From the NCBI GenBank assembly GCA_030523805.1, contig JAUNHS010000031.1, positions 1-11,671 on the forward strand: a DNA stretch of 11,671 nt, given 5' to 3'. Positions 1-7,062 of this stretch are shown one piece after another. The DNA comes from Acinetobacter sp. (lineage in GTDB: Bacteria; Pseudomonadota; Gammaproteobacteria; Pseudomonadales; Moraxellaceae). Positions within the stretch are counted from its first letter, which is position 1. Each line of letters begins with the position of its first letter. The position numbers and the translations under genes were made by a program. The notes under the pieces were generated by a model. The model ran no database searches. It saw only the letters and a list, made by a program, of their open reading frames with translations, and had not been told where the DNA came from.

Positions 1-5
1 CCAAT

Positions 6-42
6 AAAAATATCGCTAAATGAAAGGTTTAGCGATATTTTT
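6..42 (+). terminator. Rho-independent terminator of an upstream gene
   Basis: A perfect 15-bp inverted repeat (6-20 with 28-42) has a 7-nt loop, and the right arm runs into a T-tract on the + strand. No gene precedes it in the window, so it most likely ends a + strand gene located to the left. The A-run on the left arm means it could also work in the opposite direction. Confidence 0.8.
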
Positions 43-228
43 TTATGTATTATCACCCCTACACTTACGTCATCATCATCTAATACAACTACTGATTTCA
101 TGCTTTTATACATTTTTTTACAATATACTAATTTTTAACTAATTTTTTGCTTTTATACTGTGTAGCATCAACGCTTTATGCATGATTAAACATTAATTTT
201 TCATCTTCCATTGTAAAAGGAAAGACCT

Positions 229-540
229 ATGAATGTAAAAAAATTACTCTCTGCACTAGCCCTTTCATCAATTGCTTTGATTGCGACACCTGCTCTTGCA
301 GATGATGACAATGATGCCTACCAAGCACAAAAACAAGGTAATATCATCTCACCAGAACAAGCTGCTCAAGCAGCGAAAGCACGCATTACAGGTGCAACTG
401 TTACCGATGTGGATTTTGAATATAGCAGCTTTCGTGGTGCACATTACGATGTAGAAGTGGTAGATAGCAAAGGGCGTGAATATACCGTAATTGTAGATGC
501 TAAAACTGGCAAAGTTGTCTCATCTTATCGGGATTACTAA
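229..540 (+). CDS. Exported PepSY-domain protein
   Basis: A 103-residue protein with a clear Sec signal peptide: basic start (MNVKK), hydrophobic core at about 6-19, and likely cleavage after Ala-Leu-Ala at residue 24. The mature part begins with an Asp-rich stretch, followed by one PepSY domain at about 40-103 (helix starting ISPEQAAQAA, then strands ending in DAKTGKVVSSYRD). PepSY domains are small periplasmic or extracellular modules; some inhibit peptidases, but for short single-domain members the target is usually unknown. An AAGGA ribosome binding site lies 7 nt before the ATG. The promoter is unclear; TATACT at 154-159 is a possible -10 without a good -35. The gene stands alone and converges on a cytochrome b561 gene, a pairing that hints at a redox or envelope role but does not prove one. 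Confidence 0.88.
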   Translation: MNVKKLLSALALSSIALIATPALADDDNDAYQAQKQGNIISPEQAAQAAKARITGATVTDVDFEYSSFRGAHYDVEVVDSKGREYTVIVDAKTGKVVSSYRDY

Positions 541-571
541 GCTAAAAATTTATTCATGATACTTAACAAAT

Positions 572-610
572 AAAAAAATGCCTAATTCATTGAGAATTAG
601 GCATTTTTTT
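572..610. terminator. Bidirectional terminator between PepSY and cytochrome b561 genes
   Basis: A perfect 17-bp inverted repeat (572-588 with 594-610) encloses a 5-nt loop. It is flanked by seven As on the left and seven Ts on the right, so it can terminate transcripts from both convergent neighbours. Confidence 0.88.
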
Positions 611-626
611 ATGATGCAATCACATT

Positions 627-1169
627 TTATCGCATACGGTTGATTAAACCATCTTTTTTAATAAATTGATGTTGCAATGCAGCTAAAATATGCATCACCA
701 CCAAAATTAATAAAATCACCCACCATACGTCGGTATGCAAACCATTCATCACACCGGCCATTTCACCATTTGGCGTAACCAATACTGGAATGCTAAATAA
801 GCCAAAAACATCTGTTTCACGCCCTGCATACATAGACATCATCAATCCTGTCATTGGCATCGCAAACATGGCTAAATACAAACCTGTATGCGTCGCATGA
901 GCAATTGCTGTTTGCCATTTTGGCATTGGTACATTGGCTGGTGCTGTCGTTACTAAACGGTTCAGTAAACGAGCAATCGTCCACAACAAGAAGCTCACAC
1001 CAATGGCTTTATGTATGCCAATATTGTGTAAGATTTCCGCAGTAAAATAGGCTGCAATTAAAAATAATGCACCAATCCAATGAAATAAACGAACGAGAAT
1101 GGACCATTTTTCATTTTTGATCAATGACTTGGGAGAATGATTTGACTGAGAAATATCATCTACTGGCAT
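627..1169 (-). CDS. Cytochrome b561 family protein (CybB-like)
   Basis: A 180-residue integral membrane di-heme cytochrome b. Four hydrophobic segments lie at about 25-45, 54-72, 93-112 and 147-166. His30 (LFHWIG), His53 (IHKAIG), His145 (LHTDVW) and His160 (VMHILAAL) match the positions of the four heme-ligating histidines of E. coli CybB, where cytochrome b561 oxidises superoxide and passes the electrons to ubiquinone. The N-terminus has about 17 extra hydrophilic residues compared with CybB. The start is supported by AAGGA 7 nt upstream of the ATG. A candidate promoter and a perfect dyad lie just upstream (1215-1271). It is a single gene, converging on the PepSY gene with a shared terminator. 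The family assignment is firm; the physiological electron donor is not known from sequence. Confidence 0.9.
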   Translation of the reverse strand: MPVDDISQSNHSPKSLIKNEKWSILVRLFHWIGALFLIAAYFTAEILHNIGIHKAIGVSFLLWTIARLLNRLVTTAPANVPMPKWQTAIAHATHTGLYLAMFAMPMTGLMMSMYAGRETDVFGLFSIPVLVTPNGEMAGVMNGLHTDVWWVILLILVVMHILAALQHQFIKKDGLINRMR

Positions 1170-1214
1170 AAATAATTCCTTGAGCTGGCGATGAACTTAT
1201 AAAAAATGCTGTTT

Positions 1215-1244
1215 ATTTTAATTTTGCTATCATCTACGCAACAA
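1215..1244 (-). promoter_or_regulatory. Candidate promoter of the cytochrome b561 gene
   Basis: On the minus strand TTGTTG (1239-1244) and TAAAAT (1215-1220) are separated by 18 nt. The -10 matches 5 of 6 consensus bases. It lies about 45 bases before the start codon. This is a consensus match only, in AT-rich DNA. Confidence 0.38.
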
Positions 1245-1246
1245 AC

Positions 1247-1271
1247 AGCACAATGAAGCACGCATTGTGCT
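1247..1271. repeat. Perfect 9-bp dyad, operator candidate
   Basis: AGCACAATG (1247-1255) and CATTGTGCT (1263-1271) are perfect inverted repeats around a 7-nt spacer. The dyad sits directly upstream of the candidate -35 of the cytochrome b561 gene, the position expected for a regulator site. It could instead act as an RNA hairpin, since a T-run follows nine bases later at 1281-1286. No specific regulator is recognised. Confidence 0.55.
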
Positions 1272-1428
1272 ATAGTTAGCTTTTTTGTGATAGTGATTTA
1301 TCGTATTCTTTTGTTATTATCTCTAATGATTAGCATTTAAATGTGAAATCCATTACAAATCCTTACGCTGAATCCAATAAAAATCGCTTAGAATAGATGC
1401 TATCTTTTCATGATACTGGAAATTGAAC

Positions 1429-2064
1429 ATGACAAATTTAGCTGATTTAATTGGTAATATTGCCAAACAAGCCATTGCTAATCAGAGCAATCCACAAAAT
1501 AATGCAAATTCATCACAAAATAATGGTTTTGGTGGTTTATTAGGTGCTGTTTTAGGGCAAGCCTTAGGCGGAACTACGCAAAACCAAGCACAAAATCAAA
1601 CGCAAAATACGCAATCATCTACGGGTTTAGATAGCATTTTGGGTTCGGTTTTAGGTCAAGTACTTGGCGGCAATGGCCAACAAAGCAGTGGTAAACAAGC
1701 CATTTTAATGGCTGTCATTCCTTTAATTTTGAATTGGATTCAACAACAAGGTGGCTTGCAAGCTGCATTGGATAAATTGCGTGGTAAAGGTTTATCTAAC
1801 CAAGTACAAAGCTGGGTTAATCCTGAACAGAATAATGCTGTTGCACCTGTATCGCAAGTGCAAGAAATTTTTAGCGAGCAAGATATTCAACAAGTTGCTC
1901 AGCAAACGCAATCTAGCCCGAATGATGTCTATGGTGCGATTTCTAATGCCTTGCCACAAGTGATTGATGCTTTAACGCCACAAGGCGAGCGAACCAATCC
2001 ACAAGAAGCCAATCAAGATATTCAACACATTTTGAATTTGGCATCGCAATTTTTTAAACGTTAA
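1429..2064 (+). CDS. YidB-like DUF937 protein
   Basis: A 211-residue protein of the DUF937/YidB family, whose function is not established. The family core is at about 86-187, including a hydrophobic stretch (ILMAVIPLILNWI) followed by QQGGLQAALDKLRGKGL, then QVQSWV and a C-terminal helical part containing LPQVIDALTPQG. The N-terminal third is unusual: two similar glycine-rich segments, GFGGLLGAVLGQALGG (33-48) and GLDSILGSVLGQVLGG (66-81), joined by a Gln/Asn-rich linker. I chose the ATG at 1429, which has GGA 8 nt upstream, over an in-frame TTG at 1423 that would be only 2 nt from it. There is no signal peptide. The gene is alone on its strand and shares a terminator with ftsY. Confidence 0.82.
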   Translation: MTNLADLIGNIAKQAIANQSNPQNNANSSQNNGFGGLLGAVLGQALGGTTQNQAQNQTQNTQSSTGLDSILGSVLGQVLGGNGQQSSGKQAILMAVIPLILNWIQQQGGLQAALDKLRGKGLSNQVQSWVNPEQNNAVAPVSQVQEIFSEQDIQQVAQQTQSSPNDVYGAISNALPQVIDALTPQGERTNPQEANQDIQHILNLASQFFKR

Positions 2065-2101
2065 ATCAACGTTCAAATCAATTGCTCATTGATGCGTACA
2101 A

Positions 2102-2131
2102 AAAAATATCCCCGACATTGGGGATATTTTT
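2102..2131. terminator. Bidirectional terminator between DUF937 gene and ftsY
   Basis: A perfect 12-bp inverted repeat (2102-2113 with 2120-2131) has a 6-nt loop, a CCCC/GGGG core, and A and T runs at the two ends. It serves the two convergent genes. Confidence 0.88.
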
Positions 2132-2143
2132 ATTCAAACCATG

Positions 2144-3181
2144 TTACTTTTCAGTTTCAAACAACGCTGCAACAAATGATTTTGCTGAGAATGGACGTAA
2201 ATCGTCAATTTTTTCGCCTACGCCAATAAAGCGAATTGGAACGTGAGTACGGCTTGCGATATTAAACAACACGCCACCTTTTGCCGTGCCGTCTAATTTG
2301 GTAATCGTAATGCCTGTTAAGCCGACCGCTTCATCAAACAATTCTACTTGATTGATGGCATTTTGACCTGTGCCTGCATCTACGACCAGCATAATTTCAT
2401 GTGGTGCAGATTCATCAATTTTTTGCATCACACGTTTCACTTTTTTCAGCTCTTCCATCAAATTGCTTTTATTTTGCAAACGTCCAGCAGTATCGGCAAT
2501 TAATACATCAATACCTTTGGCTTTGGCACTTTCAAAAGCATCAAAAATAACCGATGCACTATCTGCACCATGCCCTTGTGCCACCACAGGAATTTGGTTA
2601 CGCTCGCCCCAAATTTGTAATTGCTCAGTGGCTGCGGCACGGAAAGTATCGCCAGCGGCTAACATGACTTTTTTCCCTTCGCCTTGTAAGCGTTTTGCCA
2701 ATTTACCAATCGTTGTCGTTTTACCTACACCATTGACCCCAACCATTAAAATCACATACGGGTTTTTCGTTTGGTCAATGTGCAAAGGTTGTACTCGTGG
2801 CTCAAGCAATGCCACTAATTCTTCCTGCAAAGCCTTGTACAATGAATGCGAATAAATCAAATCACCACGTGCGGTACGCTCTGTCAAATTGGCAATAATA
2901 CGTTTGGTTGCATCTACGCCAATATCAGCGACCAATAATTGCTCTTCTACTTCTTCTAATAATTCATCATCAATTTCTTTACCACCGATAAGAATGTTTA
3001 CCACACCTTCGGTAAAACTTTTACGGGTTTTATTCAACCCTTCTTTCATGCGGCTAAAAAAACCTTTTTTTGGTGCAGGTTCACTACTTGCCCCACTTGT
3101 CGCCCCATTGGCTGACAATTCGGTCAGCTGAACTTGTTCGTCTGATGAATCTTGATGTTGTGTAGAATGTGGTTGTTGCAT
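2144..3181 (-). CDS. ftsY: Signal recognition particle receptor FtsY
   Basis: A 345-residue SRP GTPase that docks ribosome-SRP complexes at the inner membrane for co-translational insertion of membrane proteins. The order is: a short polar N-terminal tail (1-38), the amphipathic membrane-targeting helix beginning GFFSRMKEG (about 40-52), the N domain helical bundle (about 55-125) and the G domain. GTPase motifs are visible: G1 GVNGVGKT (148-155), G2 DTFRAAA (178-184), G3 DTAGR (230-234), G4 TKLD (294-297) and the closing GVGE (320-323). The acidic A domain is much shorter than in E. coli FtsY, as in many bacteria. AAGGA lies 7 nt before the ATG. Unlike E. coli, no ftsE or ftsX follows; it is its own unit between two terminators. 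Confidence 0.97.
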   Translation of the reverse strand: MQQPHSTQHQDSSDEQVQLTELSANGATSGASSEPAPKKGFFSRMKEGLNKTRKSFTEGVVNILIGGKEIDDELLEEVEEQLLVADIGVDATKRIIANLTERTARGDLIYSHSLYKALQEELVALLEPRVQPLHIDQTKNPYVILMVGVNGVGKTTTIGKLAKRLQGEGKKVMLAAGDTFRAAATEQLQIWGERNQIPVVAQGHGADSASVIFDAFESAKAKGIDVLIADTAGRLQNKSNLMEELKKVKRVMQKIDESAPHEIMLVVDAGTGQNAINQVELFDEAVGLTGITITKLDGTAKGGVLFNIASRTHVPIRFIGVGEKIDDLRPFSAKSFVAALFETEK

Positions 3182-3315
3182 AATCTATCCTTTCGCACTG
3201 AGCATAAAATATAATCAGTCAAAGTCATGTTAAAATCATTTTTAGTCTAGCATAATTTAAGCAAATTATCAGCTTTTAATTCAATGTCATAGCATAAATT
3301 GCCTGTGATTGCGAC

Positions 3316-3346
3316 AAAAAAACCGAATGATTGTGTCATTCGGTTT
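3316..3346 (-). terminator. Rho-independent terminator of yebC
   Basis: A perfect 11-bp stem (3320-3330 with 3336-3346) has a 5-nt loop. On the minus strand it is followed by seven Ts (complement of 3316-3322). It lies 26 bases beyond the yebC stop codon and separates yebC from ftsY. Confidence 0.88.
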
Positions 3347-3371
3347 ACTATGCTGAAATACAGCAGCGATA

Positions 3372-4121
3372 TTAAGCATCTAATGCAGCAAGTACATCAT
3401 CTGAAAATTCAACGTTGGTATAAACGTTTTGCACATCGTCCAAATCTTCAAGCATATCAATCATTTTCATGATTTGCTTCGCTTGATCAATATCAGTAAT
3501 TTCCGCTTTGGTTGATGGGTGCATCACCACTTCGGCATTGTCTGATTTTAAGCCTGCATTGCTTAACGCATCTTGCACATCACCAAAACTTTCTGGTGTA
3601 GTAATCACTAAAATGCCATCTTCAGATACTTCAATATCTTCAGCACCTGCTTCTAAAGCAGCGTCCATAATTTGATCTTCTAAAGAAACATCTTCAAATG
3701 AAATTTCGCCACGCTTGGTAAATAAATAAGCCACCGAACCTGACGTTCCCAAATTACCATTGGTTTTGCTAAAGCAATGGCGTACATCTGGTACAGTACG
3801 GTTTAAGTTATCAGTCATGGTTTCTACCAATACTGCCACACCGCCAACACCATAACCTTCATAGGTTACTTCTTTTAAATCATCATTATCTTCACCACCT
3901 ACACCACGCTGAATGGCACGGTTAATGGTATCTCGTGTCATATTGACTGATAATGCTTTTTCTACCACTGCACGCAAACGTGGGTTACTTGCAGTTTCGC
4001 CACCACCTAATTTTGCAGCAGTTACAATTTCACGGATATATTTTGTAAAAATTTTACCACGGCTGGCATCTTGTTTTGCTTTACGATGCTTAATATTCGC
4101 CCATTTTGAATGACCTGCCAT
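3372..4121 (-). CDS. yebC: YebC/TACO1 family translation or regulatory factor
   Basis: A 249-residue cytoplasmic protein of the conserved YebC family. It starts with the hallmark [18 protein letters not shown], continues with an N-terminal three-helix domain and the glycine-rich [14 protein letters not shown] segment (about 88-101), and ends in an acidic tail. The human homologue TACO1 supports translation of a mitochondrial subunit. Bacterial members have been described both as transcription regulators and as factors that relieve ribosome stalling on proline-rich sequences. The open frame extends 21 codons upstream to 4184, but the family start and a GGAG site 7 nt away fix the ATG at 4121. 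It has its own terminator and a candidate promoter, so it is probably transcribed alone. Confidence 0.96.
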   Translation of the reverse strand: MAGHSKWANIKHRKAKQDASRGKIFTKYIREIVTAAKLGGGETASNPRLRAVVEKALSVNMTRDTINRAIQRGVGGEDNDDLKEVTYEGYGVGGVAVLVETMTDNLNRTVPDVRHCFSKTNGNLGTSGSVAYLFTKRGEISFEDVSLEDQIMDAALEAGAEDIEVSEDGILVITTPESFGDVQDALSNAGLKSDNAEVVMHPSTKAEITDIDQAKQIMKMIDMLEDLDDVQNVYTNVEFSDDVLAALDA

Positions 4122-4153
4122 TGCAGAACTCCACACAATAAAAATGATGGCGT

Positions 4154-4184
4154 ATTTTAGCACAAATCCATCTAAAATCAGCAA
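4154..4184 (-). promoter_or_regulatory. Candidate promoter of yebC
   Basis: On the minus strand an extended -10, TGCTAAAAT (TAAAAT at 4154-4159 with TG one base upstream), is preceded by TTGCTG (4179-4184) at a long 19-nt spacing. The extended -10 is the main support. Confidence 0.42.
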
Positions 4185-4246
4185 TAATTTTTCAATGATT
4201 ACTTCACGTTATCGCTAGAATATTGATGAAATCATTGCCATAAAAA

Positions 4247-5128
4247 TCATTCACCCACATTTTGCTGTACTTTTGCCAATGCTTGTGTACCAATCCAATG
4301 CTTCGCAAATTGATATGCCGCACGCCCAGAGCGTTGCCCACGACTTTGACTCCAACGCAAACTTGCCATTTGCACATCTTCATCAAAAGTTAAACCTGCT
4401 TGCTCCACATAATGCTGCACAATTTGTAAGTATAATGCTTGATCCATACTATAAAACGACAACCACAAACCAAAACGATCCGACAATGAAATCTTCTCTT
4501 CTATGGCTTCTTGTGGGTGCAATTCATGATATTGTGGCACATCTACCACTCGCACAGGCGTATTTTCATGCATAAATTCAGGCAATAAATGACGACGATT
4601 TGATGTCGCATAAATGATAAAATTGCCACTGCCTGATTGTAGTGCACCATCTAACACACTTTTTAAACTACGATAATGCTCATTTTCCGCATTAAATGCT
4701 AAATCATCACAATAAATAATGAACTTTTCTTTACGCTTGGCGATTAATGCGTGAATTTTAGGTAAATCTGCCAAATCATCACGTTCAATTTCAATTAAAC
4801 GCAAACCTTGTGCATAAAATTCAGTCAATAAAGCACGTACTAATGATGATTTCCCAGTTCCCCTTGCCCCTGTCAAAAGCACATCATTGGCAGGAAAACC
4901 ATGCAAAAACTGCAACGTATTTTGTATAATTTTTTGCTTTTGCGTGTCTATGCCTTTTAAATCATCTAAATACACATTTTTAATCTGTGGAATAGCGTGT
5001 AATTGTTGTTGCTGCCAACGAAAGGCTTTGGCAGAGAAATCCACTTCTTTGGCTAATGGCGGCAAACTTTGCGACCATTGTTGCAACACATCAGACAATT
5101 GTTGGCGTAATTTTTTAGATAATTTCAT
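4247..5128 (-). CDS. AAA+ ATPase, DUF815 family
   Basis: A 293-residue cytoplasmic P-loop ATPase resembling the DUF815 (COG2607) family, for which no reaction or partner is established. Walker A is GARGTGKS (87-94), Walker B FIIYCDD (136-142), a sensor-1-like ATSNRRH (174-180), the family motif SLSDRFGLWLSF (214-225), and an arginine-containing GQRSGRAA near 264-271 that could act as sensor 2. The N-terminal 75 residues are helical and lack membrane segments. An AGGGGA site precedes the ATG by about 5 nt. The gene follows the DUF2797 gene on the same strand after 83 bases, so the two may be co-transcribed, although a promoter-like sequence lies in the gap. No terminator is obvious between this gene and yebC. 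Confidence 0.88.
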   Translation of the reverse strand: MKLSKKLRQQLSDVLQQWSQSLPPLAKEVDFSAKAFRWQQQQLHAIPQIKNVYLDDLKGIDTQKQKIIQNTLQFLHGFPANDVLLTGARGTGKSSLVRALLTEFYAQGLRLIEIERDDLADLPKIHALIAKRKEKFIIYCDDLAFNAENEHYRSLKSVLDGALQSGSGNFIIYATSNRRHLLPEFMHENTPVRVVDVPQYHELHPQEAIEEKISLSDRFGLWLSFYSMDQALYLQIVQHYVEQAGLTFDEDVQMASLRWSQSRGQRSGRAAYQFAKHWIGTQALAKVQQNVGE

Positions 5129-5165
5129 GACTTCCCCTTGAAATGGCTTGTAAAATCATCAATGT

Positions 5166-5194
5166 ACTATACGACATCTCAAGCCACAAGGCAA
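5166..5194 (-). promoter_or_regulatory. Candidate promoter of the DUF815 ATPase gene
   Basis: On the minus strand TTGCCT (5189-5194) and TATAGT (5166-5171) are separated by 17 nt. The -10 matches 5 of 6 consensus bases, the -35 is weak. If real, the ATPase gene can be expressed independently of the DUF2797 gene. Confidence 0.4.
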
Positions 5195-5211
5195 AAGCAA
5201 TTCATTTCATC

Positions 5212-6078
5212 TTAATCAAAACTCAATGCCAACTCATAACCTGTATATTTACGCAAATTAATCACCCCTGTATCCAAGATCAAATATTGCCCTTTAATAC
5301 CGTGCAATACGCCCGAAATATCAGGTGTTTTATCTAAATTGTGCGATTTGATTTTGTCAGGATATTGCAAAATTGGATAGCGAAAAGTTTGTATCTCTTG
5401 CTTCAATTCTTCAATTTGTTCATTAAATTCAATATGTTGTGCATATTGCTGGCGGATATGTGTGATGGCTTGAGCAAATTGTTGCAAAACATCATCTCTT
5501 AATTGCAGCAAATCCAACGTTTCAGCATCACCTTTTAATAATTTACGCCAATCTGTTTTATCTGCCAACTCGGTCGCAAGCAAACTTTCTAATTGACCCG
5601 ACAAACGACGTGAACCAACACTTAAAATCGGTAAGGCTTGCATTGCCCCTTGGTCTAACCAACGGCTCGGTTGATTTTGCACACGTGTAATACCGACTTT
5701 TAAACCACTAGAATTGGCTAAATAAACAATGTGCGGTTGAAAGCAGGTAGATAATGCAAATTCATTATCTCGGCACGTTCCTGCATCATAATGACACGTT
5801 TCAGGTTTCATAATGCACAAATCACATTCTGCTGCATTTTTAAAGCATCTGAAACAATAACCTTGTGCAAATGATTTTGATGTTTTTGCACCACATTTTA
5901 CACAGTGGATTTTACCTGTCCAATGAATATGTAAAGGCTGACCAAGCTGAATTTGTTGCTCAACCACATCATCATTCAATACAAAATGATATTGCACATT
6001 GCTATTATTTTGGCTTTGGTGGGGATTTTGCTCGCTCAAGCTGGCTTTCATCTTTTGGCAAATGCCTTGATATTGCAT
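5212..6078 (-). CDS. DUF2797 zinc-cluster protein
   Basis: A 288-residue protein recognised as DUF2797, function unknown. It has two groups of four cysteines: C59-x2-C62 with C75-x2-C78, arranged like a zinc ribbon, and C85-x2-C88 with C95 and C102, likely a second metal site. They are followed by IVYLANSSGLKVGITR (117-132) and RWLDQGA (139-145), which resemble the Tyr/Gly-Ile and Arg elements of GIY-YIG nuclease folds; nuclease activity is my inference, not established. The C-terminal half is helical (about 165-235), then a small beta-rich end. The ribosome binding site is weak (GAG about 9 nt upstream of the ATG), so an internal start at Met10 is possible. It precedes the AAA+ ATPase gene on the same strand. 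Confidence 0.82.
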   Translation of the reverse strand: MQYQGICQKMKASLSEQNPHQSQNNSNVQYHFVLNDDVVEQQIQLGQPLHIHWTGKIHCVKCGAKTSKSFAQGYCFRCFKNAAECDLCIMKPETCHYDAGTCRDNEFALSTCFQPHIVYLANSSGLKVGITRVQNQPSRWLDQGAMQALPILSVGSRRLSGQLESLLATELADKTDWRKLLKGDAETLDLLQLRDDVLQQFAQAITHIRQQYAQHIEFNEQIEELKQEIQTFRYPILQYPDKIKSHNLDKTPDISGVLHGIKGQYLILDTGVINLRKYTGYELALSFD

Positions 6079-6225
6079 ATTTTTTACTCGTCTATTGGGT
6101 GGTGTAAATACACTGCCTAAAATTTATCACTAATATGTATGGTGCATTATTTTAACTAATTTTGTTCAGAAAAGCTGTGTTTTTTATCAATGTTTTTTTG
6201 GATAAAGATAATCTAAAAATCATAC

Positions 6226-6260
6226 AAAAAAAATCTCTAACCATTCAGCTAGAGATTTTT
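6226..6260 (-). terminator. Rho-independent terminator of hemO
   Basis: A perfect 11-bp stem (6229-6239 with 6250-6260) has a 10-nt loop. On the minus strand it is followed by eight Ts (complement of 6226-6233). It lies 19 bases beyond the hemO stop codon. Confidence 0.87.
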
Positions 6261-6279
6261 ATGTTTTGTGATACGCTTA

Positions 6280-6894
6280 TTAATGCACTGGGCCTTGACG
6301 CTCTGCTTCTGCACCTTCAGGCAAACCAAATATTTGACGCAAAATCACTTTATAAAATGAAAATGCTTCTTTTGCTCCTTCAATGGCTTCATCTTCAGCA
6401 GCACGGTCTAAACCTAACTGATTTAAATAAACCACAAACTCACGCCAATGCTTACCACGACCATCTGGATGTGGAGCTAAATGACGAGCACCAAAATCAG
6501 CATCAAAATCTAACTTTTTCGCATCTTTAAATAAGAATGCAGCACCTAAATTTGAACCTTCTGCACAGTACAACCAACCAATCGCTTTATTGCCTGTTGG
6601 CACTGGCAATTCTCCTTTAAAGTCATAGGCTTGGCTATTTAAATCTTGTAAATCTTGCAAAACAGCATCATGACGAGCCATATATTCCAATTCAGGAATT
6701 TTTTCGTTTAAGGTTTTGTCTTTATAAATATCATCTACAATTTTATGAAAAACTGATTGCAATTGTAAAAATTTTGCATAGTTTTCATTGCTGATAAAAG
6801 GTTCTACAGACATCACCAAATTATCCACGCTATCGTGATTGGTACGGCTTTCTTCTTTTAAACGCTGAGCAAAGGTTAAAACGTCTTCAGTCAT
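6280..6894 (-). CDS. hemO: Biliverdin-producing heme oxygenase (HemO type)
   Basis: A 204-residue cytoplasmic heme oxygenase that opens heme to biliverdin, carbon monoxide and free iron, using O2 and electrons from a reductase. By recalled comparison it closely follows the Neisseria meningitidis HemO: LTFAQRLKEES, then HDSVDNLVMSV with His20 as proximal heme ligand, QLQSVFHK, and the distal-helix segment GWLYCAEGSNLGAAFLF (106-122) with Gly113, Ser114 and Gly117 over the heme, then RHLAPHPDGRGKHWREF (137-153). Length is normal for the family. AAGGA lies 7 nt before the ATG. Bacterial members typically release iron from heme and are usually iron-repressed; a half Fur-like sequence lies upstream but is weak. 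No heme receptor, transporter or reductase gene is beside it. It has its own terminator. Confidence 0.95.
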   Translation of the reverse strand: MTEDVLTFAQRLKEESRTNHDSVDNLVMSVEPFISNENYAKFLQLQSVFHKIVDDIYKDKTLNEKIPELEYMARHDAVLQDLQDLNSQAYDFKGELPVPTGNKAIGWLYCAEGSNLGAAFLFKDAKKLDFDADFGARHLAPHPDGRGKHWREFVVYLNQLGLDRAAEDEAIEGAKEAFSFYKVILRQIFGLPEGAEAERQGPVH

Positions 6895-6922
6895 GTTGTT
6901 ATCCTTAAATGTTCCTAATGAA

Positions 6923-6975
6923 ATTGCAATTGCCCCAAGTCAAATAGCATTATCTGACGTATTTTCAATTGCAAT
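6923..6975. repeat. Inverted 10-bp repeat upstream of hemO
   Basis: ATTGCAATTG (6923-6932) and CAATTGCAAT (6966-6975) form a perfect inverted pair with 33 bases between them. Each copy also contains the 8-bp palindrome ATTGCAAT. The pair brackets the presumed promoter of hemO, so it may be an operator, but no regulator with this site is recognised. Confidence 0.5.
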
Positions 6976-7062
6976 ATAGTGAGCCTTGTTATCATCAAGA
7001 TGTGAGCTAGAAACGTTATCAAATCTCTATCGTCATGCCCAAATGGCATTCACCCTTGATTA

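Noticed and set aside
61..228. Possible small gene or RNA before the PepSY gene
   Set aside because: The stretch is AT-rich with a short CAT-repeat (about 71-80) and no frame with a ribosome binding site; it looks like promoter DNA only.
1423..1428. TTG start for the DUF937 gene two codons upstream
   Set aside because: It lies only 2 nt after the GGA motif, whereas the ATG at 1429 has normal spacing.
2370..2855. 161-codon open frame on the + strand
   Set aside because: It lies wholly antisense to ftsY across the GTPase motifs, has no ribosome binding site and gives a low-complexity Ser/Cys/Thr-rich translation; it is a shadow frame.
4122..4184. N-terminal extension of the yebC reading frame by 21 codons
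   Set aside because: The extension overlaps the likely promoter and is absent from the YebC family, which begins MAGHSKW; GGAG precedes that ATG.
6162..6530. 122-codon + strand frame over the 3' end of hemO
   Set aside because: It covers the hemO terminator and is antisense to its C-terminal coding region; the Leu/Gln/His-rich product resembles no protein I know.
7035..7049. Short inverted repeat ATGCC / GGCAT
   Set aside because: Five base pairs around a 5-nt loop are expected by chance in a gap this long.
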